From NCBI GenBank assembly GCA_022497155.1, contig MU385736.1, positions 540,254 to 604,253 of the forward strand: a DNA stretch of 64,000 nt, read 5' to 3'. Position 1 is the stretch's first letter; every line of letters begins with the position of its first letter. Below are positions 47,128 to 58,829 of this stretch, in pieces. This DNA is from Whalleya microplaca (Eukaryota > Ascomycota > Sordariomycetes > Xylariales > Xylariaceae). The notes under the pieces were generated by a model. It was not told the DNA's origin. It did no database searches and saw only the letters and a program-made list of their open reading frames with translations. A program made the translations under genes and the position numbers.

Positions 47128-48522
47128 ATGGCTGAGTCTGGACACCACCAGCGCCGCGGCCCGGGAAGCGTGAATCACGACATAAGACGTCATCCGAGCT
47201 ATAAGAGAACACGCGATGACGACGAGTCTGCTGTCGATAATTCGAGACGCGTCCGCTCGAGACATGGTGATGAGCGTAGGAGCAGGAGGAGGGGGAGCGA
47301 CGACGACGACGGATCACAATCACCGCGACACGGGAGGCGGCACCATGACGCACGGCGCGAATACCGAAGACGAGATGCGCAATCGATAGAAGAACAAGAC
47401 GAAGGGGGAAGATCTCGCGATTCTCGCCATGCTCGTACTCGCCGGCCAGTAGACGCGACGACGTCCGTGTCCCGCTCGCACACGCGTTCGCACTCGGTAG
47501 ACTCCACCAACAACCGCTCCAACCACCATCACCACCGCCAGCACCACCACCGTCGCCATCGCCACAGCAAGCCCCCAGCTGCGGACACCAACGAGCTCCC
47601 CTCCGGCGCGCGCGCGCTGTCCCGCTCCGCCGACTACGACGCGTTCCGGCCGCTGCTGGCGCGCTACCTCGAGGTGCAGAAGCAGCGGGACATCCGCGCG
47701 CTGGACGAGCGCGAGGTGCGCGGGCGCTGGCGGAGCTTCGTGCGGAAGTGGAATGAGGGCGCCTTGGCGGCGGGCTGGTACGACCCGGAGACCTTTGTCG
47801 AGGCGCGGGCCGCTGGTATTGGGGATAGGGACGGCGAGGTATCTGATTCCGCGTATCGTAGCAGAGAGGCGGAGACAGAGGAGGTGGCTCGTCGCAATGG
47901 TACGATAGCGAAGGAGGAGCTCGAGGGAAGGAATACCGATGATACCCAAGACGACACCGAAGACGACAACGAGGAGGATGAGGATGCATACGGCCCCACA
48001 CTCCCAGCAGACCCCCAGAACCCCTCCTCGCGCGCGGCCCGCCACGGCCCCGGCATCCCGAACCTGCAAGACCTCGCGCTCCGGCAAGAAGCCGCAAGCG
48101 AAGAGCGGCAGTCCTCCATCACCTCGCTGCGCCAGGCGCGGCGCGCCGACCGCGCGGAGCAGAAGGCCCGCCTGGAGGACCTGGCGCCGCGCGCGGACGC
48201 CGGCACGCACGAGCGGCGGCTCGAGAAGCGGCGCGAGCTCAACGACAAGCTGCACCGGTTCCGCGAGCGGTCGCCCGGCGGCGCGGAGGTCGACGACGCC
48301 GAGCTCCTGGGCGGCGGTGAGGGCGGCGGCGGGGACAGCGTGGCCGAGTTCAAGCGCCTGCGCGAGGCGACGGAGCGCCGCAAGAGCGAGCGCGAGGTCC
48401 GGAGGGAGGAGGAGCGGCGGGCTAGGGCTGCTGAGCGCGAGGAGAGGGCGAGGGAGTTCAGGGTCCGGGAGGAGGGGACGATGGAGGTGTTGAGAAGGAT
48501 TGCCAAGGAGAGGTTCGGGTAG
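47128..48522 (+). CDS. Conserved fungal nuclear-type protein, Arg/Ser/Asp- and His-rich
   Basis: One 464-aa exon. Residues 1-150 are rich in Arg, Ser, Asp and His, with a His/Arg tract (NHHHHRQHHHRRHRHS near 130-146), as in nuclear speckle or splicing proteins. A conserved block follows (about 165-230: DYDAFRPLLARYLEVQKQ, REVRGRWRSFVRKWNEG, WYDPETF), then an acidic linker, a YGPTLP motif and a long charged C-terminal helix (ERRARAAEREERARE ... IAKERFG). Fungal proteins with this layout are often labelled 'RNA helicase HEL117', but no helicase motif is present, so that name should not be trusted. Role unknown; nuclear RNA-related function is a guess from composition. Confidence 0.75.
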   Translation: MAESGHHQRRGPGSVNHDIRRHPSYKRTRDDDESAVDNSRRVRSRHGDERRSRRRGSDDDDGSQSPRHGRRHHDARREYRRRDAQSIEEQDEGGRSRDSRHARTRRPVDATTSVSRSHTRSHSVDSTNNRSNHHHHRQHHHRRHRHSKPPAADTNELPSGARALSRSADYDAFRPLLARYLEVQKQRDIRALDEREVRGRWRSFVRKWNEGALAAGWYDPETFVEARAAGIGDRDGEVSDSAYRSREAETEEVARRNGTIAKEELEGRNTDDTQDDTEDDNEEDEDAYGPTLPADPQNPSSRAARHGPGIPNLQDLALRQEAASEERQSSITSLRQARRADRAEQKARLEDLAPRADAGTHERRLEKRRELNDKLHRFRERSPGGAEVDDAELLGGGEGGGGDSVAEFKRLREATERRKSEREVRREEERRARAAEREERAREFRVREEGTMEVLRRIAKERFG

Positions 48523-49846
48523 GGAGATAGGATGGTAGGTTGGTTAGGTTGGTATGGGAGAAGTAGAAGGGCAGGGGTGAACTGATGAGCTGCGGCGGAA
48601 TGGTGCATATGCATAATACTTACCTATGCTGTAAGAGACAGGCGTTGAGATGCTGGGGAGACCCTGCTTGCGTGCCCGTCGTCATCTGGGGTGCTTGTAA
48701 CACAGCTTTAGGAATCAGATGATATGTACCTAGCCGTATAATATAAATATAATGGATATCAACACACCTGTGTTCAAGATACCTTCGTTGGACTCGTTAC
48801 TATATTTGAGAGCGCCAGAGCAGCCACTTGGACTTTTATTCGCTGGCGCAGGTTGGCGATATGCCTTCAGAGAACTCAACTTGTTTGGGTATTCCATTCT
48901 ACGATTTTCAGATTTCGCTATGTGACTGTGCAATATGATAATGGCATACCTAGTACTTATTGCTGGGAGGGAGGGAAGGAAATTCTTTCAAAAAAAAAAA
49001 ATTTTTTTTCTGAAGGGAGAAAAAAAAATAAAAAATTTGAAAGCCCAGAGGGAAAGACAGGAGGGCTTAAGGCGAACTCAACATCCCTCCTGCGGAAAAT
49101 CATCTCAGCTCGGGTGCCCCTACTTGTCCGATTTTTCCTGACGACTACTTTTACCACTGTACCAAGGTAGGCAAGGGGAACGTCTAATGAAATGGGCAAG
49201 TATTATTTTGCCCTATAACCCTTCAACGTTCTCCCGTAAAAGGTACGTACCTGTGCAGGCAAATCAGTGAATGCACAATGGTTACCAAGGTACCTGTGTA
49301 CTACCAAACATTGCAGCTTCGCCATGGAATTATCAAGCGTTAATTACAGGTCTCCTTCAGTCCATGTATTGTACGCCCTAGCACGAAAGAGTAAAGAGGT
49401 AAGTTACCTAGAGACGAGGTTATGAAATGCTTATAAGATATACTCTATGATCGATGCTTCAATATTAATTACAACCCGTAAAGCCCCGAAGCCACAATTA
49501 TCCAGTTCTGGGATCCCCTTCAAGGTCATCAGTAAGATGGGCACCAGCTCATCTTCCTACCAAGACCAGTCTGACCTCTCGGACGTTCCAGACTAAAGAC
49601 ACGTTGACATAGCGTGTCATGTCTAGTACCAGAGTCAAAGGTAGGTCTCTGAAAACCGCCCATATAACCAATGCCGGTATCTTTGACCCAGTGTCTATAC
49701 CGATGAGCTGCCTGTGTCGTATACAAAAGCCGCTCAAAACCATCCAGCCAATAGCCATTCCATAAAGATTTGACAAATCCAGTACTGCATAAGCACCTGT
49801 TGCGGTACAGCAGCGCGAGCTGCGGGAATCTAGAACGCTCAGTTTG
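48523..49846. other. Convergent intergenic region
   Basis: About 1.3 kb between the RS-rich gene and the CMT1-like gene. It includes adjoining A12/T8 and A9 homopolymer runs at about 48,990-49,040. No gene recognised. Confidence 0.5.
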
Positions 49847-50005
49847 TTACGAACCGAGTTCGATTTCGCGCGTATCATCAGGGTGGACCGATGAGAAGGA
49901 CGCCTGAAGCTGTTCAAGCTTCTTGCGTGCCTTCCCAGCTTCCTCTCTTTGCCTCCAGCTGATAAGAGGAACCCACTTCTCGCCCGGCTGCTGCACCTCC
50001 CCGTG
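49847..50005 (-). other. In-frame open extension after the CMT1-like stop
   Basis: Directly after the TAG at 50,008-50,006 the same frame stays open for 52 codons to a TAA at 49,849-49,847. It reads HGEVQQPGEKWVPLISW, then a charged helix-like REEAGKARKKLEQLQ. It looks more like protein than like 3' UTR. Confidence 0.5.
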
Positions 50006-51697
50006 CTACGTTGGGAAGTGTAGCGCTTGGCCAGCGGGTATCTTAATGTTCTCCCAGTTGACATTGTTGTCACGCTCACCTATGACAGAGTGTGTTAGTA
50101 TGAAGCCGAGGCGCGGTTTTGCTCAGGGCCGTGTACCAAGCTTGATAGTTTGCATCTCCCTGACCTCACAAAACATGCCATTCCGTGCCTGCCGCGGTTC
50201 CAGTTCCCAATGACCCAGCCTACCTTGACCAACCCAGACTTCCTCCATAAATAGGTCACCTTCTTGAACAGTGCGGTGTGGGTTGTGTGTCGGCAACGAT
50301 ACAAGTGGTGATAATATAGCATGCGGAAGGTTGAATAGCTTCTCCCACCTCCGGACCCATGGCAGCCATGACAGGACGTTGTACTCGTAGGCAACTCGTA
50401 CATAAGGGTTCACGAATATTCCTATTTCCTCGTCTCCCTCTTTTCTTGCTATCTGTGCAACGTCGGCATGGAAAAGGCAGCATTCACATGCGTCTACAAA
50501 AACCTCAGGTTCGTAGCGAAATCGGACAGGGGCCGTGACGTTCTTTGGCTGTGCTGGGTTGATAACATGACTGCTGATATCTTGGAAATTACGGCTGGGC
50601 AAAGATTCGTTTAGATTTTGTACATACTTTGCTTGCATTGCAACCATGCCACTCCAACATGATTTCACAGGAACTGCGTCTTTCTGGCCAACCATCGCAG
50701 CTCGAGATACCCCTGAGCCAGCGTTGGAGAATATGGGGAAGAATGGCAACCCGGCCGAATAACCGTCGAAGTCGCGTAAGACATATAGATCGTAAAACTT
50801 GAGTGGCTTCCAGAAGTCAATGGCACATGTTGACAGATAGTGAGCCCTTCCATCTAACCCGACATTAGTGCTGAAAAGAAGCTGCACTGCGTCAATAGGA
50901 TTGAACGCGACATCGTTCAGAAACAAAATCTTGTCATACTGTACTGTGTCGCCATTCTGATCAAACCGGTCTAGCGGTCGCAAAGCTCGGTTTCGCATTT
51001 CGGACAGGTAAGCTAGACGCTTCACTCGAGTACTACCGTCTGGCAATTTCACGGTTGGAAACTCCTCGAGAGGGACGTGGGGGTCATTGACAATAGAATA
51101 TCGACATAGTAGTCTCGTCTTCAAGCTTTGAAGAGCCTCAGCGCCTTCCGGGCCACTGTCGTTTTCGTATATGCTCAAAAAGACATTGTCGTGTCCAATT
51201 AGATGTATCAAGTCCAGCAGATCGCTTCCCCATCTTCCATTTGCCAGATGACCGCCTTCATCGTACAGACTGACACTGATAAAGATCTGCTCATTGAACA
51301 GATTTGCACATCCCGGTTCCGTAAACGAGCCTTGGCATCTCGATTCGAGGTCCTGGTAGTGCTGAGGAGGTCTTGTATAAGACGGACTAAGAATTGGTGT
51401 TCCTACAACCAAGATGCAGGCAAGGATGGCAGCGTATTTGAGTAAGCTGAATACATATCCTCCTTGATGTCTTCGAACTGATCGCCGCAAGTACTTTGGC
51501 CGAGATAGAAACCAACAAAAAAGCCGTTGACTTCGTCCATGGTATATATAAGAATGTTCTTTGGTTCCATCTTCTATGTCTTCGTCGGCATAGTTACCAC
51601 TAGTGGTACTGGAGCTAGGTGACAGAATACGTTTCGTATCGTCGTCGAGAAAACCTAGATGCTCTTTGTGGAGAGGTGAATAAGGCATTGGCGACAT
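50006..51697 (-). CDS. CMT1/CAP59-type alpha-1,3-mannosyltransferase-like glycosyltransferase
   Basis: Two exons, 51697-50137 and 50079-50006; the 57-nt intron has a perfect-looking branch site (ATACTAAC). 544 aa. It is a type II membrane protein: cytosolic tail of about 80 residues, one helix at about 83-103 (FSLLKYAAILACILVVGTPI), then the lumenal catalytic part. Family blocks: IFISVSLYDEGGHLANGRWG (138-157), NVFLSIYENDSGP (171-183), KILFLNDVAF (256-265), DFWKPLKFYDLYVLRDFDG and CECCLFHADVAQIA. Relatives add mannose in the Golgi to capsule or cell-wall glycans in fungi; here the acceptor is unknown. Skipping the intron would end the protein at LGTRP. The stop used here is an in-frame TAG followed by 52 open codons, so the true C-terminus is uncertain. 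Confidence 0.87.
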
Positions 51698-53979
51698 GAG
51701 ACCACGGGTTACATGAAGGAGAATTCTAGTAGGTGACGTTAGTTTATTGACAAGCTATGCGGAGAAACTGTGTTAAATCATCTCGATCAACGATACACGG
51801 GGGATACCGCTGTAGATCATAAGAAATACATTTAATCTTGCCAGACGAAACTGAATATTGGCAGTCATACCAGTGTCTCAAGTACAAACCCAGAGATGGC
51901 TTCCGGTAGGGTAATTGGCTGTTTCAGATAGGCACAGGGCCCTGTATACAATGTCTCTGAGAGACTCGTTATGTCGTTGGGAGTATCTGGGGTAGTAGTA
52001 TCACGGTATCGATTCGGCCACAAGACAGAATATTCAATGTTAGGTAGAGGCAGAGAAATAATACTGAAGAGTATAGTTTACCATCGCTTAAAGTGGCCCA
52101 GCGATGTCAAACAGGAGAGATAAGGGGTAGGAAAATACTGTAATGTTGAGTCTTCTACATGATATACATGCGAAGATACTCGTGTTCGGGAGCTCGGAAG
52201 GGCATGTTGGGGGAACTTGAGAGATGGGACGCATTGAAGCCATAGTTAGGATGGATGGTCTTAGACTAAAGTTTAATTGTTGAAGTGGTACCTTCCTATG
52301 TACTTTGATTTGTAGTCTACCAGAACGCAACATATGTAATTGCCGTAGGCTATTTGAATTATAGAACTAAGTGAGGTAAGATAGTGCCATCTGTGTAGTT
52401 GGGATGGTGCATCCGTTGCTGCCGATCCAATAGCCTAGCAGTCTACCCACACTCGAACTAGACTACTAATAAATGATTGCCTAAGTTTCAAGATCAGACT
52501 ATTAGCTTCACCATTCCTGATACCAATACACTACTCAGGGGTATTTATTGTGCTTTTCGGTACGAATGAATCCACGCCATCCGTGACTGATATTTATTTA
52601 AATAAACAGCATAAATAGCTTCAGATATAAGAAAAAAGAATGAAGTATTTCAAATAAGGCGTGAGTATATAAGCTACCGGGGGTAAATGGTAGGCTATCT
52701 AAGTACTAGTACAAAACTAGCCTTTATACCAGTAGATCGATAGCTGGCAATAGGCAGTAAATCTCAACAGCGTAATGTAGAAATACAAGGCTAGAAGATC
52801 GGGATAGCGTTAGAGTTTAATTACTCAGCTATTGGAAGTATAAAAGACACAATAATTACCCTGAAATGCTGTAGTGACTAGAGTGCTGCCTAGACTTTCA
52901 CTCAAGCCATCAGAAGTGTTCGTTCATCCTAGTTTAGCTTTGATACCGAATTCGGTGTCATCCAAGTACACGTAAATCCTCAACAATACACGCACCTTCA
53001 GCAAGCTCAAGACGTTACCGCAATTAACGTCTCATGATAGACATTTAACAACTACATAGAAATTGGCCTTTGCGCACACATACTAGGTTCTGGACAAGCT
53101 GGGGGGCTCATGAATCAAAGTCCCTGGCGAGGATGTCACTAAAACCAGTGTAGTCATTGGAGTTAGATCAGCAGCTTATGTCTGCTTGACGATTCTACTG
53201 TCTCCTAGGTTGCAATTCAGATATTAATCCCCTTTGCTTTTATAGTAACAACCTAGTTTAAACTAGTTGTCAAAGCATTATATATATTTTCTGTGCTGTC
53301 CATGATGCTTATAATTCACCCCTCTGTACCTAATATTCTATGAAGAATAGCCGTCCATGGAACGCATAGCAACTACTCAAATCCAGCTGTAGCATAGGAA
53401 AGGATCGAAACTGGGATGATGCCACATCTACAAGACCTGCAGGCTATCCGTTAGAGATATTTATGTGGTTGGATGTGCTATCATGGGATGGCAATCATCG
53501 GCAAGATCGTCGTGTCAGCTATGGATTGAAAGCATAGCACTGGCAGGATGTAAAGACTGCGAAGACGGGCCCGACCTTGCTTGGGAAATTTGGCTTCGTC
53601 TGCTACCCTGCGTAATACGCCAAGTATTTCAAAATACGAAGAGAAGCTGGTGTTGCGCGTGACGCATCTCGAAACATTATAACACGAATGTTGGATGAAT
53701 GTGTCTATGTGATGGCTGTCCTAGATGTGGTGCGGTTGAGGCTGATAAACACCACACCAATTTAAATTCATTACATATAATCTGATGTGCCGTCGAGTAG
53801 TTCATCTCTCTGATAAATGCTATCTTTACTCCCTATGAACGGCCCTGTTCTATAGCCGAGGATTATACGCAATCGACAATGGTAGGGGGTTCGGAGTTGC
53901 CTACAACAGCCACCAAGGCATCGGTGATGTCCGGCTCGGTTCGCTGTGGATTACCTAGGATGAATATATCGGGTCCTTA
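51698..53979. other. Gene-poor interval, first part
   Basis: About 2.3 kb upstream of the CMT1-like gene; moderately AT-rich around 52.3-53.4 kb. No domain recognised in any short frame. Confidence 0.45.
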
Positions 53980-54320
53980 CTTACCGGTAGAGTTGTCTCT
54001 ATCACGGAATGTTCACCCGGAATCGGCATGAAGGATGCGCTAGCATCGAGGGCCATCGGAGCGATGCTGCCTGGCTGCAAGTCATCTCGGCAAGCCAAAG
54101 AAGGCTCTCGGCATTATTATCGGAGACCGAGTATGTGCCTTATTGAGCTCGATTTCGCCTCTCTAGAACGTATGAGCCAGTGCGCCGATGAATTGGGATC
54201 TAATGGGGGCATCCAACTCAATACTCTGGCCAATCATGCTGGTGTGCGAACGATCGTCTAAAGCATGACGAAAGACGTTGGATATGAAGCCAGGCCCATA
54301 TCACACAAGATGTTACTAGC
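53980..54320 (+). pseudogene. Short-chain dehydrogenase (SDR) relic
   Basis: The frame through 53,983-54,261 reads TGRVVSITECSPGIGMKDAL, which matches the SDR cofactor loop (VxITGxSxGIG) with the first Gly of TGxxxGIG changed to Glu. Further on come ELDFASLERMSQCADEL, as in the retinol-dehydrogenase-like group, and LANHAGV, equivalent to NNAGV. After an in-frame stop a piece like MTKDVGYEARPISHKMLL continues the family pattern (TKDGxExQFxxNHLGH). The catalytic Tyr/Lys part is not found. A decayed gene or gene fragment; it cannot be a working enzyme as read. Confidence 0.65.
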
Positions 54321-56777
54321 TCCCTAAACTGGTCTCACAGACGAAAGACACGTGAAGCGATTGACCATTGAAGGGCGATTACTCATGTCAATTCTGCACA
54401 TTAGGATAACGAAACGTTGTGGCAAGGATCAGCTACCTAGTAGTCAAGGTAAAAGGTGTGTATGTACGTAGGGAGTGGTGTGCTCGAAACTGGCCTCGCT
54501 AGGCAGTTGGGATATGAATGGTCAGTGCAGAAATAAGCTATTTTATTTACATGTAAGACCACTTGGTCTGAGCTTCCGTTCCTGAGTTCCTTTGCAGGGC
54601 AGCAGGGTTGATAAAAGGGGGGATCTTGTAAAACCGCCGCCGATCTGCGATCTGGGGAATTGTGGCGGTAAATTCTTTTATTAATTACTTTATTAGAGGT
54701 TGAATATCTGGACCAACCTACTCTGATGATCCTAGCCATCAATAACTGCGACGACCAACTAACTGCTCGCCTTGTTAGAATTAAATTGTTGTACGACTTC
54801 TGTTACCATCTTTCGAGAAGCTTTCTCTATAGCCTGCCAGGGCCTATGATTATGTTGTAGTCAACATCACATGTTGATCTCTATCAAGCCCAAGGGCCTC
54901 AGCCGTTGTTGTCGTCGCACACTTAACCCCGCGCGTCGCCTCTTACTTCGCACATTATGTTCTAAATGCCTCGATCAAGAATTGATGCCTCCCGTAATCT
55001 TGATGGCCAAGTTTCTATTTGTTACATCGAACCGCAAGTTGAACACGCCATGCGCAGAATTGGCTGGTGTGCGGCTGTCTTGCCCTGTCAGATCTGGGTT
55101 CGGTCCGAAGGGAGCTGACAGGTTCATACAGGGTCGTGACTAGGTTCATCCAGAACCATCGACCTGGGTGTCCTGTCAGGGGTAAACCTAAGTCATTTCT
55201 GCCGAGGCCTTGGGTCAGCACTTATTAGGCCAATTCGCAATCGCTTCCAAGCCCTCATTTACTAGGTACTCACGGATTACTTAAGCATCGAGAGTACGTT
55301 TCACTACTCAAACCCTTTGATTCTTGATGACCATATGGCTATGCCAGCTACGTCACGCTCCGACTGTGAATACCGGAATGTAAGCCGATAAGCCGCCCTG
55401 AAAAACTCCCCGTCGTTGGTGTCCCCCCGTGGTTGACCGACGTGTGCACGTGTGCGCGTGCTACCCTGTGCTCATGCTTGTGTCTCTTCCCAAGATGACG
55501 GAATGGCAATTATTCCGCCTCATCGCAAAACAGCACTTTCTTTATTCCAGTAACGTTACAAATATTATCAAGACCCTTCATGCAACCAAAGGCCTGACGC
55601 GCCAGTGGACTGAGTGGTCATCTTAAATGACCTTGACACCAAGGGCCACCACCGGCATCGTCAATACATGGGTCTAGGTCGTTGATGTGCAGCAGCGGGA
55701 AAATAACCCCAATGAGGAAATACCTTATCTCTCCACATCATGATTGTTAGCGTGGATGCAGCCACTTCTTGGTAGGTAGTTCAGCATTCAGCCTGTCGGT
55801 AGGGATAGGTGGAGGGCGCATCCCAACCTGGTGAGGTAAGCATTCCAAATCTGTCTCATAGTAATATCTGATCAACACAGTCGCGCCGTAGACCGATTCG
55901 CGTTCTTACTTGCCCGTGGCCGGCGCAAGAACTAGACGATGACTTGATCTTTTCAGTGTGACAGCTGTCGCAAGATCTAAAACTGGTCAAATGATGGTGG
56001 GGTATGAGCTTGGAGACATGGGCCGATGCAACCCTGTTGATAAGCTCTCCATCCTTGTGCTGGTACCCGTCTATGGAGCGGCGTTTCTGTCCTGAGCTCT
56101 TCAGCCTCTGATTGGTAGAAGGTTAATAGCTTCCCCTGAGCAAAGGGTTGCCTTGCTTGCTGAGACTGGCTAGGTTCAAGTATGCAAGACACACTTTCAA
56201 CGTCGACCTTCCACCTACGGAAATGGAGGGCCACGGGGGCTTTGAGGCTTCTATGTGCCTTGCCAGTACCATGAAGCTCTCATGAGCTTCCATATCTCTG
56301 ATGACTACCTACACCTAACACCCGAAAGCTGTGCGCAGGGGAATACTGCGGGACGCCCCTATTCGACGAGCCTATCTAGTGGATAACCCTATCTAGCGAA
56401 TATGTCTACCTAGTGAATGAGCCTTCCCAGTGAATGAAGAGTAGCAACGTTGCTATTGGGCGCTGAGGAAGCTCTTTGAGTCACATACGACTCTGAAGAG
56501 GTTGTCAGCTCTCCATAATTCTGGAGCAAACAATCCATCGCCTGGTCGACATCTGGATTCACGTTCTTGTACCACATGTGATTCTTGCAGACACACCTGC
56601 AACGTGCAAGAACGCCTTGTTTCTGTTGCCGAGGCTTGCCATGGTTGGTATAAGTACGTCCACATTCCAGCACATTTTTGTCTCTTGAAAAGTAGGCCAA
56701 GCCGTCACCAAGTCAAGTTTCTCTCTTTGCGCTATCTTCACTTCTTTGCGTTCTTTGCTCGGTAGCAATCTTTCATC
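54321..56777. other. Gene-poor interval, second part, upstream of chitinase
   Basis: About 2.5 kb. At about 55,964 a splice-acceptor-like TTTTCAG is followed by CDSCRK, reminiscent of a Zn2Cys6 finger start, but a stop comes two codons later. 56,371-56,438 holds a short tandem repeat. The last few hundred bases are presumably the chitinase promoter. Confidence 0.45.
56371..56438. repeat. Degenerate ~17-bp tandem repeat, four copies
   Basis: CCTATCTAGTGGATAAC, CCTATCTAGCGAATATGT, CTACCTAGTGAATGAG and CCTTCCCAGTGAATGAA follow each other, all variants of CCTAYCTAGTGAATRA. About 340 bp before the chitinase start codon. Confidence 0.75.
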
Positions 56778-58297
<1,520 letters not shown>

Positions 58298-58829
58298 TTG
58301 TCCTAGCTGGTCTTCACCTTCTAGCGGTCATTTAGATCGGAGGCGGGCACTCCTCTGTCTTTGAAGACTGCCTGAGCTCTGCGTGGCATTTCGCGCGGCT
58401 CGCCGGAGACGATGAGATGATTATACGATAGTTTCCTTTATATGATATTTTCACGCGATGATTTACTCTGATGGACAATCACTTTCGCTTAGGCTCTCCC
58501 GAAGGAACTCAGGGATTCGGGCGGTGCATTTGGCAGGGGCGTAGGATGCTTTCACTTCACTGTATATATTTCCGTCCTGCGGATTGGCACATATGAGCCA
58601 AATGTGATATCCATCTTTATAAATGAATTTGTATAGCCTATATGGGGCCTAATCCTGTCCCCTATTAAGTTCAAATCCTCTAGCCTCCAGTACTGCACTA
58701 CCGCATCTATTGACTCGGTCCCGTATATTGCCATTTTTCCTGCCGCTGATTCAAGCGGCCCTGGAATGTCATCGAAGGCCGCAACGTTCTCGCTATGCTC
58801 CCATCCGAACCCAATCTCCCGCTACCCAC
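58298..58829. other. Convergent intergenic region
   Basis: 532 bp between the chitinase and MFS stops. No gene recognised. Confidence 0.5.

Noticed and set aside
47126..48255. Long minus-strand frames opposite the RS-rich gene
   Set aside because: Shadows of a GC- and Arg-codon-rich gene. The plus strand has the conserved block, and the minus translations are low-complexity.
47664..48614. 316-codon Ser-rich minus-strand frame
   Set aside because: Mirror of Glu/Arg-rich plus-strand codons; no signal or domain.
49549..50079. 176-codon minus-strand frame after the CMT1-like gene
   Set aside because: A different frame from the spliced CMT1 continuation, Ser/Arg-rich, no recognised family.
55960..56000. 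CDSCRK after a splice-acceptor-like site, as in a Zn2Cys6 regulator
   Set aside because: A stop follows within two codons and no second Cys triad is found, so too little to call even a pseudogene.
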